A stretch of 64,000 nt of DNA from Parvibaculum sp963696585 (lineage in GTDB: Bacteria; Pseudomonadota; Alphaproteobacteria; Parvibaculales; Parvibaculaceae), in NCBI GenBank assembly GCA_963696585.1, contig CAVOKW010000018.1, positions 62,001 through 126,000 on the forward strand, read 5' to 3'. This document shows positions 32,407 through 40,847 of the stretch, in pieces. Below the pieces are notes generated by a model. The model was given only the letters and a program-made list of their open reading frames with translations. It was not told where the DNA came from and ran no database searches. The position numbers and the translations under genes were made by a program. Positions within the stretch are counted from its first letter, which is position 1. Each line of letters starts with the position of its first letter.

Positions 32407-33413
32407 GCACCGCTTCGACACTATTGAGCCCCTCCCAACTGGCGCTGGTGCGCGAGCGCTCAGACCTGCGCGGTATTTCTGTTGTGGCGCACGCCTGGAT
32501 TGTCATATTCGGCAGCATGGCGGTTGTGGCGGCCTTTCCCAATCCGGTAACCTATATCGCGGCAATCGCCATCATTGGCGCCAGGCAGCTTGGTCTTGCG
32601 ATCCTCATGCATGATGGCGCGCATGGCATTCTGACGCGCAATCTCAGGCTCAATAATTTTCTCAGCCAGTGGCTTTGTGCTTACCCGATGCTCGCCGAAA
32701 CAGGTGCTTATCGTCGCTATCATCTGAAGCATCACGCCCATACACAGCAGCCCGAAGACCCTGACCTCATTTTGTCGGCGCCCTTCCCGATCACGCGCAA
32801 AAGTTTTCGGCGCAAGATGATCCGCGATCTGACAGGCCAGACCGGCTATCAGCAGCGCAAGGCGCAGATCGCTAATGCCTGGGGGCGCGGTGACCTCAGC
32901 CTCGCCCGGCATGTCGCGCATTACTGGCAGAAGCTCGGGCGGGCCACGGCCTTTCAGCTCGGCCTCTTTGCGCTGCTGGCGCTGGCGGGTCACTGGACGT
33001 TCTTTTTCACGCTCTGGCTTTTGCCGATGTTGACCTGGCAGCAGGCAATCACGCGCATTCGCAACATTGCCGAACATGCGATGGTTGATGCCAATGACCC
33101 CTTTCGCAATGCCCGCACCACGCAGGCCAATTTCCTTGAACGGGTTTTCATTGCCCCTTACTGGGTCAATTATCACGTCGAACATCATCTGATGATGTGG
33201 GTGCCCTGCTACAATCTGCCGATGGCGCGGCGCTTTCTGATTGCCAATGGCTATGGCGAGCGCATTGAGAGCAAACCCGGCTATGTGGCGGTGCTGCGGA
33301 TGGCGACGTCCAAGCCGGATGATCAGGACCGGCCCGGAGAGCTCGTGCACAATGCCCGGCGCCGCGTGGTTGGCAATTTCAATGAGGGCTTCTCGAAACC
33401 GGATGCTGCCTGA
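32403..33413 (+). CDS. Membrane fatty acid desaturase family protein
   Basis: A 336-aa di-iron membrane oxygenase. The three histidine boxes are intact: HDGAH at 70-74, HLKHHAH at 107-113 and HVEHH at 258-262. Transmembrane segments lie at about 28-48, 52-70 and 185-215. This family includes acyl-lipid desaturases and related hydroxylases, and the exact substrate is not fixed. Start ATG overlaps the tetR stop (ATGA). A TGGCTGaaatCAGCCA hairpin about 30 nt after the stop may end the transcript. Confidence 0.88.
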   Translation: MSTASTLLSPSQLALVRERSDLRGISVVAHAWIVIFGSMAVVAAFPNPVTYIAAIAIIGARQLGLAILMHDGAHGILTRNLRLNNFLSQWLCAYPMLAETGAYRRYHLKHHAHTQQPEDPDLILSAPFPITRKSFRRKMIRDLTGQTGYQQRKAQIANAWGRGDLSLARHVAHYWQKLGRATAFQLGLFALLALAGHWTFFFTLWLLPMLTWQQAITRIRNIAEHAMVDANDPFRNARTTQANFLERVFIAPYWVNYHVEHHLMMWVPCYNLPMARRFLIANGYGERIESKPGYVAVLRMATSKPDDQDRPGELVHNARRRVVGNFNEGFSKPDAA

Positions 33414-33445
33414 CCAACGAGCCCCGTCCTGATCAAGAAAACTGG

Positions 33446-33461
33446 CTGAAATCAGCCAATA
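33446..33461 (+). terminator. Hairpin downstream of the desaturase gene
   Basis: TGGCTG and CAGCCA form a perfect 6-bp stem with a 4-nt loop. The downstream sequence is AT-rich but has no clean T-run, so terminator function is only likely, not certain. Confidence 0.35.
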
Positions 33462-33510
33462 TTCGATTCTCCTTAATTTCATTCCGCGCAATGGAACATT
33501 AAACAGTTTG

Positions 33511-33528
33511 CCATAGGGTTGCCTATGG
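33511..33528. promoter_or_regulatory. Perfect palindrome upstream of the histidine kinase gene
   Basis: CCATAGG-gttg-CCTATGG is a perfect 7-4-7 inverted repeat about 60 nt upstream of the kinase start codon. It may be a regulator-binding site or a leader hairpin. I see no second copy in the window. Confidence 0.4.
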
Positions 33529-33591
33529 TGGGCGGGGAAAACCCTTGCCCTGGGCAATCGTCCGGCAAGAATGCCGGGCAGGGAAAAGCAT

Positions 33592-35574
33592 ATGACGGCT
33601 CCCCAGAAATCGGGACACATGCCGCAGGGCGATTTGGACAGCGTTGATGACGCTGCCAATATCCGGCTCTACCGCGCACTTGTCGAGCATTCGGGCGACA
33701 TCCTCACCGTGCTTCGTCCCGACCGTACCATCTCGTTTCAAAGTCCCTCCATTCAACAAATCCTGGGTCACGATCCGGCTGTCCTGCTGGGTCAAGATTT
33801 GGCGGGCTATATACATCCGGCAGATCGTGACCGTGTGCTGCATCTGATTGATGCATGCCATCATTTGCTGGAATGGCTTAACTGTCCCGCCTTCCGTCTG
33901 TCGCATCAGGATGGCAGCTGGCGCTGGTTTGAAGGCCGCGTTCGCAATCTGCTGAGTGACCCTGATGTGGCGGGCATCCTTTGTTCGATCCGCGATATCA
34001 CGCATGTCCATCGTCTGGAGCATCAGCTTCAGGAGGCAGAGGAACTGGCGCGCTTTGGTCACTGGCGCTGGGTCAAGGGCGAGCCCGCTCCAAGCTGGTC
34101 CTCGGGCGTGGCGCGCATTCTCAATCGCGATGCTGAAGAACTGCCGACCGGGGGCGACTGGTATCTTGATCTCATTCATCCCGATGATTGCGATGTGTTG
34201 CTGTCGAAGTTTCTTGATGCCTTTGAAACACATGAGCCGGTCAACAGCGTCACGCGGTTTCTCTCGGGGGATGGCAGCTATCGCTACATCAAAACCCATG
34301 CCTATGCCGAACTGGACGCCAAGAACGAAGTTGGCGCCCTGATCGGTCTTGCCGAAGATGTGACGCAGGAAATTGAAACGGAACGCGCGCGTCAGGCGAG
34401 CGAAGCCAAATATCGTCTGATGGCGGAAGAAGCCTCGGATATCGTGACGCAGTATGATCTGAATGGTCGTGTGGTTTTCATTTCAGATGCCGTGAGCGAT
34501 GTTCTGGGACGAATGCCGGAAGAGTTCATCGGCAGGGAGCTTTGCTACGAGATCATTCATCCCGATGATGCTCCGCTGTTAAGCGACATTCTGGAAGAAC
34601 TTTTCCGGTATGGCGGCGTGAAGCGACTGGACTATAGATGCCAGCATGCTGACGGCCACTATGTCTGGATGGAAACGACGCTTCGGGCGGTCTCCGATCC
34701 CCAGACAGGGTCGGTGAAAGATATTCTTGGCATTTCGCGCGATCTGACCGAGCGCAAGCAACATGAATTCGAACTCATGGAAGCGCGTGAGCGGGCCGAA
34801 GAAGCCAGCCGCACCAAGTCACAATTTCTGGCCAATATGAGCCATGAACTGCGCACGCCACTGAATGCCATTATCGGCTTTTCAGAAATCCTGCGGTTGC
34901 AGATGTTTGGTGATCTTGGCCATTCACGCTATCTCGAATATGCCCATCTCATCAATGAGAGTGGCGGCCTGTTGCTTGATCTCATCAGCGACATTCTCGA
35001 CATGTCGAAGATCGAAGCCGGCAAATTCGAACTGCATATGGAAATCTTCAGCGTAGATGAAGCTGTTGAATCCTGTTTGCGACTGGTACGCGGACGTGCC
35101 GATGACAATGGCCTGCACCTCACACGCAGCAATCCGAAAGACCATAAAGACTTCAAGATCATTGCCGATCAGCGCGCCCTGAAACAGATCCTGCTCAACC
35201 TGCTCTCCAATGCCATCAAGTTCACGCCCAGCGGTGGCCGTGTGGAACTGAGCATTGAACATCGCGACGGCATGGTGACATTCCGTGTCACGGATACTGG
35301 CAGGGGCATTCCAGCCGATCAGATGTCCCGGCTCGGCCGCCCCTTTGAACAGATCATGGGCGATTCAGCGCTTGCCAAGCAGGGCACCGGTCTTGGCCTT
35401 GCCCTGGTTCGCTCGCTTAGCGAATTGCATGGCGGCAGTTTCTGCCTTGAGAGCGAGCTGGGTCAGGGTACTTGCGTCAGTGTGACCATTCCCGATGGCC
35501 ATGCCGATGCGCTGCGCAAGGCAGAGCGTGAAATCAATCCCGAATTGCAATGGGGCCTCACGGTCGGTGACTGA
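33592..35574 (+). CDS. PAS-PAS-PAS sensor histidine kinase (orphan, soluble)
   Basis: A 660-aa kinase with three PAS domains (about 20-145, 150-275 and 280-400), a HisKA dimerisation domain with the phospho-acceptor H418 in FLANMSHELRTPLNAIIGFSE, and an HATPase domain (N box NLLSNAIKFTPSGG, DTGRGIP, GTGLGLALVRSL). No transmembrane segment is visible, so it senses a cytoplasmic signal. No response regulator is next to it. The ATG at 33592 follows GGGA; an ATG at 33571 would add seven residues. Its stop is 3 nt from the stop of the convergent GST gene. Confidence 0.9.
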   Translation: MTAPQKSGHMPQGDLDSVDDAANIRLYRALVEHSGDILTVLRPDRTISFQSPSIQQILGHDPAVLLGQDLAGYIHPADRDRVLHLIDACHHLLEWLNCPAFRLSHQDGSWRWFEGRVRNLLSDPDVAGILCSIRDITHVHRLEHQLQEAEELARFGHWRWVKGEPAPSWSSGVARILNRDAEELPTGGDWYLDLIHPDDCDVLLSKFLDAFETHEPVNSVTRFLSGDGSYRYIKTHAYAELDAKNEVGALIGLAEDVTQEIETERARQASEAKYRLMAEEASDIVTQYDLNGRVVFISDAVSDVLGRMPEEFIGRELCYEIIHPDDAPLLSDILEELFRYGGVKRLDYRCQHADGHYVWMETTLRAVSDPQTGSVKDILGISRDLTERKQHEFELMEARERAEEASRTKSQFLANMSHELRTPLNAIIGFSEILRLQMFGDLGHSRYLEYAHLINESGGLLLDLISDILDMSKIEAGKFELHMEIFSVDEAVESCLRLVRGRADDNGLHLTRSNPKDHKDFKIIADQRALKQILLNLLSNAIKFTPSGGRVELSIEHRDGMVTFRVTDTGRGIPADQMSRLGRPFEQIMGDSALAKQGTGLGLALVRSLSELHGGSFCLESELGQGTCVSVTIPDGHADALRKAEREINPELQWGLTVGD

Positions 35575-35577
35575 GCG

Positions 35578-36225
35578 TCAGCCACCCGCCATCATTTTAC
35601 GCAGCGTCGCATCAACTTCCGCCAGCACACGCCCGACATGGGGATCCTTCTGGATGCCGACAAAATAAGCCTGGGTGTCGGGATAGGCTTTCAGCGGTGT
35701 GGCATTGCCGAACATCGGCCCGATCTGCTCGAAGAAAAACAAAACGGGCGCCAGAGCGCAATCGGCAAGCGAAAGCTGCTGACCCACGGCATAGGGTGAT
35801 CCATCCAGATAGCTGTCGAGCCAGCCCATTGCCTCGTGCAGCTCTGCCATTTGTGTATCAACGATCGACTGGTCACGACCAACCGGACTGATCTGACCGA
35901 AAAGTTCCCCCATCGGATACATGATGTAAAGATCGCAGATGCGGGCCAGCACGCGCATCCGGGCGCATATCAACGGGTCGCGGGGGCGCAGGGAGGGCAG
36001 CGTCCCAATGTCCTCCAGATATTCATTGATGACTTCAGATTCGGGAACGACATTTCCGTCATGCACGAAGGTTGGCAGCTTGGCCAATGGAGAGGCCGCC
36101 TCCAACTCGCCCGCCACCCTGTCGACAGGTTGAATACGCTCGACATCCAGATTCTTGGCATAGAGTGCGATACGAACACGCGCCGCGTAAGGCGACAGCG
36201 GTGAATCATACATTTTCATCGTCAT
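35578..36225 (-). CDS. Glutathione S-transferase family protein
   Basis: A 215-aa cytosolic protein. The N-terminal thioredoxin-like domain contains DSPLSPYAARVRIALYAKNL and the glutathione-binding LPTFVHDGNVVPESEVINEYL with the Glu-Ser pair. The C-terminal helical domain has YAVGQQLSLADCALAPVL, a typical GST capping motif. The substrate is unknown; glutathione would come from gshA/gshB. It is convergent with the histidine kinase and transcribed in the same direction as the acyl-CoA dehydrogenase upstream of it. Confidence 0.88.
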   Translation of the reverse strand: MTMKMYDSPLSPYAARVRIALYAKNLDVERIQPVDRVAGELEAASPLAKLPTFVHDGNVVPESEVINEYLEDIGTLPSLRPRDPLICARMRVLARICDLYIMYPMGELFGQISPVGRDQSIVDTQMAELHEAMGWLDSYLDGSPYAVGQQLSLADCALAPVLFFFEQIGPMFGNATPLKAYPDTQAYFVGIQKDPHVGRVLAEVDATLRKMMAGG

Positions 36226-36368
36226 CTGAATGTTCCTGCTCCCTGACCTTGAACCGGCTGTCGATTTTCTGCCGGAGTCACAGTGCCGCGCGAGGCGGCC
36301 AAACGCAAGAACGGCCGACCCTCGAAAGAGCCGACCGTCCTGTCATTTTGTCAAAAACAACAAGTCTC

Positions 36369-37610
36369 TCACTCAGCGGCAGCGCGCTTGGCGAGTTCCC
36401 TATACTTCTTGAATTCGATCTGCGCGATCGTGCGGTTATGGACTTCATCGGGACCATCGGCCAGACGCAGGGTGCGAATGCCCGAATACATTTTGGCCAG
36501 ACCGAAGTCGCTGGTCACACCGCCACCGCCATGGGCCTGAATGGCATCGTCGATGACGCGAAGCGCCATGCGCGGTGCCGCCACCTTGATCATGGCGATT
36601 TCGGTGCGGGCAACCTTGTTGCCGACCGTGTCCATCATGTAAGCCGCCTTGAGTGTGAGCAGGCGGCACATCTCGATTTCGGTGCGGGCTTCAGCAACGC
36701 GCTGTTCCCAGACCGAGTGATCGGCGATGCGCTTGCCAAAGGCAACGCGTGTCAGCAGGCGTTCGCACATCTTTTCAAGGGCGCGTTCGGCCACGCCAAT
36801 GGTGCGCATGCAGTGATGAATGCGGCCAGGCCCCAAGCGACCCTGAGAGATTTCAAAACCACGCCCTTCACCCAGCAGCAGGTTTTCGGCCGGCACCTTG
36901 ACATTGTCGAGAATGACTTCGGCGTGGCCATGTGGCGCGTCGTCGTAACCGAAAACCGGCAACATGCGCACGATCTTGACACCAGGCGCATCGAGCGGCA
37001 CGAGGATCTGCGATTGCTGGCGATAGGTTTCGGCTTCCGGATCGGTCTTGCCCATGACAATCGCGATCTTGCAGCGCGGATCGCCCACGCCTGAAGACCA
37101 CCACTTGCGACCATTGATCACGTAATGATCGCCCTGACGTTCGATCCGTGTGCTGATGTTTGTCGCATCGGATGAGGCAACATCGGGTTCTGTCATGAGG
37201 AAGGCGGAGCGGATCTTGCCCGCCAGAAGCGGTTCAAGATATTCGCGCTTGTGGCGTTCATTGCCGTAGCGTTCCAGCACTTCCATATTGCCGGTGTCCG
37301 GTGCGGCGCAATTGAACACTTCGGGAGACCAGCCCACGCGGCCCATGATTTCGCAGAGCGAGGCATATTCGAGATTTGTCAGGCCGCCGCCGCGTTCCGA
37401 TTCAGGCAGGAAAAGATTCCACAAGCCGTCGGCCTGCGCCTTCAGCTTCAGATCTTCAATGATCTGGGGCACCTGCCAGGGATTGCCGGCCTTGCGGAAA
37501 GCGGCCATCTGGTCGTCATAGGTTTTTTCATTGGGATAGACATAAGCATCCATGAACCGGTTCAGCCGGGCCATGAGTTCCTTTGTCTTTTCTGAATGAT
37601 CGAAATTCAT
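36369..37610 (-). CDS. Acyl-CoA dehydrogenase, ACAD10/ACAD11-like
   Basis: A 413-aa FAD enzyme that oxidises acyl-CoA. It has the alpha-helical N-terminal domain (about 1-135), FLMTEPDVASSDATNI and the middle beta domain WWSSGVGDPRC (about 135-245), and the C-terminal helical domain ending QAHGGGGVTSDFGLAKMYSG with HNRTIA. VIAxLE-type catalytic motifs are those of the ACAD10/11 group rather than short-chain ACADs. Bacterial relatives act with an APH-fold kinase in hydroxy-acid beta-oxidation, and such a kinase is at 60473 here. It is a single gene, with GST downstream on the same strand. Confidence 0.88.
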   Translation of the reverse strand: MNFDHSEKTKELMARLNRFMDAYVYPNEKTYDDQMAAFRKAGNPWQVPQIIEDLKLKAQADGLWNLFLPESERGGGLTNLEYASLCEIMGRVGWSPEVFNCAAPDTGNMEVLERYGNERHKREYLEPLLAGKIRSAFLMTEPDVASSDATNISTRIERQGDHYVINGRKWWSSGVGDPRCKIAIVMGKTDPEAETYRQQSQILVPLDAPGVKIVRMLPVFGYDDAPHGHAEVILDNVKVPAENLLLGEGRGFEISQGRLGPGRIHHCMRTIGVAERALEKMCERLLTRVAFGKRIADHSVWEQRVAEARTEIEMCRLLTLKAAYMMDTVGNKVARTEIAMIKVAAPRMALRVIDDAIQAHGGGGVTSDFGLAKMYSGIRTLRLADGPDEVHNRTIAQIEFKKYRELAKRAAAE

Positions 37611-37718
37611 CGAAGTTCTCCCGTTTTTTTAGAGGGCATTTGTCAGCCCTTCTTAATGTCGGATGCAGGCACTCTAGCCCGTCAGGCGACATGAATCTCG
37701 ACAAAAAGGGGCGAGCGT

Positions 37719-38207
37719 TCAGTCCGCCTGACGGCGGGCCGTAAAAAATTGTCGCAGCAAGTTGGCTGAACGCTGCTCGCCGATGCCGCCATAGACTTCC
37801 GGTTTGTGGTGGCAGGTTGGCTGCGCATAGAGCCTCGGGCCATGATCCACGCCGCCACCCTTTTCGTCACTGGCTCCATAATAAAGCCTGCGGATGCGGG
37901 CAAAACTGATGGCCGTTGCGCACATGGGGCAGGGTTCCAACGTGACATAGAGATCGCAACCGATCAGTCGCTCACTGCCCAGCAAAGCGGTCGCCTGGCG
38001 GATTGCCAGCATTTCGGCATGGGCTGTCGGGTCACGCAGCTCCAAAGTACGATTGCCGGCAGCGGCGATTACCTGACCGGATAGGTCAAGGATTACGGCA
38101 CCTACAGGCACTTCACCCCGGGCGGCGGCGGCTTCAGCCTCGGCATAGGCCCGATCCATGGGGCTGGCCTTTTCCGGGCCTGATGATGGTTTTGCGATCT
38201 CATCCAT
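37719..38207 (-). CDS. tadA: tRNA-specific adenosine deaminase
   Basis: It deaminates A34 to inosine in tRNA-Arg(ACG). The 162-aa product carries the cytidine-deaminase-fold zinc site H63-A-E65 (TAHAEMLAIR) and C93/C96 (EPCPMCATA), and the substrate-recognition segment RIRRLYYGASDEKGGGVDHGP. ATG 38207 gives a slightly long N-terminus; ATG 38159 (MDRAYAEAEAAA) is an alternative. The open frame continues upstream to 39047 antisense to the rluB-type gene and is not real there. It is divergent from that synthase gene, as in many Hyphomicrobiales. Confidence 0.93.
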   Translation of the reverse strand: MDEIAKPSSGPEKASPMDRAYAEAEAAAARGEVPVGAVILDLSGQVIAAAGNRTLELRDPTAHAEMLAIRQATALLGSERLIGCDLYVTLEPCPMCATAISFARIRRLYYGASDEKGGGVDHGPRLYAQPTCHHKPEVYGGIGEQRSANLLRQFFTARRQAD

Positions 38208-38297
38208 GGCCGGACCCTGCCTTTGCCGGGACCCTTGCGTCAAGCCGGGTGTTGATGGCCGCTTTCGCCGCGGCCTGCCCCCTGATAAAGAGAGGGC

Positions 38298-39329
38298 ATG
38301 AAACAGACCCAGCCCCCTGAAACCAATGCCTCGCCCGAAGGCGAGCGTATCGCCAAGCTTATCGCGCGCGCGGGCATCTGCTCGCGTCGAGAAGCTGAAA
38401 AGCTGATTGCCGAGGGCAAGGTGAGCGTCAATGGCAAGGTGCTGGACAGTCCGGCGCTGAATGTCACGGGCCGCGAAAAAATCGTCGTCAATGGCAAGGC
38501 CCTGCCTGCGCTCGAACCGACGCGGCTCTGGCGCTATTACAAGCCCGAGGGTCTCGTCACCACGGCGCGTGACCCGCAAGACCGCCCCACCGTTTTTGAC
38601 AATCTGCCGCCCGGCGTGCCGCGCGTGGTGTCGGTGGGTCGTCTCGACGTCAATACCGAGGGATTGTTGCTGCTCACCAATGATGGCGAACTGGCGCGCC
38701 TTCTGGAGCTGCCTTCGACCGGCTGGTCGCGGCGCTATCGCGTGCGCGCCTTTGGGGCGGCAACACAAGAACAGCTCAACAAGCTCAAGGACGGCATCGA
38801 AGTCGAAGGCGTGCGCTATGGCGCGATCGAAGCAACGCTCGACAAGGTGCAAGGCTCGAACGTGTGGCTGACCCTCAGTCTGAAGGAAGGCAAGAACCGT
38901 GAAGTCAAGCGCGTGCTCGGCGCGCTTGGCCTGCGCGTCAATCGTTTGATCCGCCTCTCTTATGGTCCTTTTCAAGTCGCTGATCTTGAGCCCGGCGAGG
39001 CGCGACAGGTGCCCAATCGCGTGCTGATGGATCAGCTTGGCGCCCATGCCGACTATTTCCGTCAGAAGTCCGGCGAGATTGAAGCCGCCGCGCCGCCACG
39101 CGCCGGGGTGAAGCCTGCCTATAAGACGTCCATGGCCAAGGCAGGCAGCAAGATGGATGCGAAGCCGGCAGACAAACCACAGGGCAAGACCCCCGCCAAG
39201 ACCGCTGCCAAAACGGGCGACAAGTCAGCGTCGACGACCGCCGGAAAAACGCCAGCAGGCAAGACAACAGCAAGGCCGCGAACGGCCTCTTCAAGGAGAG
39301 CCCATGCGGATCGTCGGCGGGACTTTTAA
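38298..39329 (+). CDS. Pseudouridine synthase, RluB/RsuA family
   Basis: A 343-aa enzyme that modifies rRNA uridines. It has an N-terminal S4 RNA-binding domain (about 16-62; IAKLIARAGICSRREAEKLI) and the catalytic domain with D117 in VSVGRLDVNTEGLLLLTNDG and the EGKNREVKRVLGALGL motif. Residues from about 265 form a Lys/Ala/Pro/Thr-rich tail of low complexity, common in alphaproteobacterial members. This tail overlaps the rsmD start by 26 nt. The RluB assignment (23S U2605) is likely but RsuA/RluE-type specificity is not excluded. Confidence 0.9.
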   Translation: MKQTQPPETNASPEGERIAKLIARAGICSRREAEKLIAEGKVSVNGKVLDSPALNVTGREKIVVNGKALPALEPTRLWRYYKPEGLVTTARDPQDRPTVFDNLPPGVPRVVSVGRLDVNTEGLLLLTNDGELARLLELPSTGWSRRYRVRAFGAATQEQLNKLKDGIEVEGVRYGAIEATLDKVQGSNVWLTLSLKEGKNREVKRVLGALGLRVNRLIRLSYGPFQVADLEPGEARQVPNRVLMDQLGAHADYFRQKSGEIEAAAPPRAGVKPAYKTSMAKAGSKMDAKPADKPQGKTPAKTAAKTGDKSASTTAGKTPAGKTTARPRTASSRRAHADRRRDF

Positions 39330-39867
39330 GGGCCGCGCGATTGCCGCGCCGCCCGGCGATATTGTGCGCCCGACGTCGGATCGGGTGCGCGAGTCGATAT
39401 TCAACATTCTGATGCATGGCGACTATGCGCTGGAGGGTGCGCGCGTGCTGGATCTCTTTGCAGGCACCGGCGCGATGGGACTTGAAGCCTTGTCGCGCGG
39501 GGCATCCTTTGCCCTCTTTGTGGATGATGAAGCCGAAAGCCGGGCGGCCATTCGCGAGAATGTCGAGGCGCTGGGTCTGACGGGCCATGCCAAACTTTAC
39601 AAGCGCGACGCCACCAATCTCGGACCGCGTCCGGGCAGTGTCGGCCCCGCCTTCAATATCGTCTTTGCCGATCCGCCTTACGGGCGCGACCTTGCAGGCC
39701 CCGCGCTCAAAAGTGCATCGGAAGGCGGATGGTTCACTGAGGATGCCATCATCATTGTCGAAGAAGCCCTGACATCGGACTTTGCCGCGCCTGAGGGCTT
39801 TGAGGAAATTGATCGTCGCCGCTATGGCAAAAGCGGTGTCGTGTTTTTGCGCCCGTTAGCTGCCTGA
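39304..39867 (+). CDS. rsmD: 16S rRNA (guanine-966-N2)-methyltransferase
   Basis: A 187-aa SAM-dependent methyltransferase. MRIVGGTFKGRAI at the start, RPTSDRVRESIFNIL, the SAM loop VLDLFAGTGAMGLEALSRGA and the catalytic ADPPYGRD (123-126 DPPY) define RsmD. ATG 39304 follows AAGGAG (39293-39298). It overlaps the 3' end of the pseudouridine synthase gene in a different frame, so the two rRNA modification genes are cotranscribed. Confidence 0.95.
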   Translation: MRIVGGTFKGRAIAAPPGDIVRPTSDRVRESIFNILMHGDYALEGARVLDLFAGTGAMGLEALSRGASFALFVDDEAESRAAIRENVEALGLTGHAKLYKRDATNLGPRPGSVGPAFNIVFADPPYGRDLAGPALKSASEGGWFTEDAIIIVEEALTSDFAAPEGFEEIDRRRYGKSGVVFLRPLAA

Positions 39868-39887
39868 AAGATAGACAGGAAAATCAC

Positions 39888-40748
39888 TTGCCTCTGATTT
39901 CGCGATTTTCGAGCCTGGCCCCGCGCTATGACGCGCTGCTTTGTGATGTGTGGGGTGTGCTGCATAATGGCAAGCGCGCCTATGATGGCGTGGCTGAGGC
40001 GCTGATCACCTATCGCGAGCAGGGCGGACATGTGCTCTTGCTGTCCAATGCGCCGCGCCCATCCGATGTGCTGCCAACAATCATCGGCCCGCTTGGCATT
40101 CCCCCTCATGCCTATGACGGCATCCTCACATCGGGCGATGCGACACGCAGCCATCTTGCGAGCCATGCCCTTGGCACGGCCTGCTATCACGTCGGACCGG
40201 ATCGCGACGTTGCGCTTTTCGAGGGCACGGGTGTCATGCGTGTGAGCGAGGCTGAGGCCGCGTTCATTCTCGTCACCGGTCCCTTTGATGATGAAGTGGA
40301 GGGACCGGAAGATTATCGTGCGCCCTTCATGCCGCTTGTCGCGCGCGGATTGCCGCTGATCTGCGCCAATCCCGACATCATGGTCGAGCGTGGCTCGAAG
40401 ATGATCTATTGCGGCGGTGCGCTGGCCCGGCTCTATGGCGAGATGGGCGGCCAGGTGATTTATTTCGGCAAACCGCATGGTCCGATCTATGACGTCGCCC
40501 GGCAAAGGCTGAACGAAATTGCGGGCCGCGTCGTCGCTGATGAACGGGTTCTTGCCATTGGCGACGGGCTGATGACCGATGTGACCGGGGCCAATGGTCA
40601 GGGGCTTGACGTTCTCTTCATCACGGGCGGCATTGCCGCAGCCGATTGTGGGCCAGATCCCGAGCATCCTGATCCACAACTGGTGCGGGCGCTGCTCGAA
40701 AAACACGCCCTGCATGCTGTCGCCGCCATGCCACGTCTGGTCTGGTAA
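39888..40748 (+). CDS. HAD-superfamily class IIA hydrolase (TIGR01459-like), TTG start
   Basis: A 286-aa NagD-related hydrolase. Motif I is CDVWGVLHNG, with nucleophile D20 but Trp where most HAD enzymes have the second Asp; this is typical of this alphaproteobacterial subfamily. Motif II is LLLSNAPRP, motif III YFGKPHGPIYD and motif IV AIGDGLMTDVTGANGQGLD. The only suitable start is TTG at 39888, preceded by AGGA. Substrate unknown. It is 20 nt after rsmD and 100 nt before ribF; the HAD-ribF pairing is frequent, so a flavin-related role is conceivable but unproven. Confidence 0.85.
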   Translation: MPLISRFSSLAPRYDALLCDVWGVLHNGKRAYDGVAEALITYREQGGHVLLLSNAPRPSDVLPTIIGPLGIPPHAYDGILTSGDATRSHLASHALGTACYHVGPDRDVALFEGTGVMRVSEAEAAFILVTGPFDDEVEGPEDYRAPFMPLVARGLPLICANPDIMVERGSKMIYCGGALARLYGEMGGQVIYFGKPHGPIYDVARQRLNEIAGRVVADERVLAIGDGLMTDVTGANGQGLDVLFITGGIAAADCGPDPEHPDPQLVRALLEKHALHAVAAMPRLVW

Positions 40749-40847
40749 CGTGTCAGTTGTGTTTCCCCCGGATAATGGCGCGGCTTGACGCCCCCCTGCC
40801 GATCCGCCATCCATGAGTTCCTGCCCAAAACGGACCCGCAATTCGCC

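Noticed and set aside
36305..36340. Apparent terminator with GGCCGACC...GCCGACCG between ACAD and GST genes
   Set aside because: The two arms are direct, not inverted, repeats, so they cannot form the expected hairpin.
37553..37564. TGAACCGGTTCA palindrome as a third site of the proposed TetR regulon
   Set aside because: The spacer is 2 rather than 4 bases and it lies inside the dehydrogenase coding sequence (LNRF codons), so coincidence is more likely.
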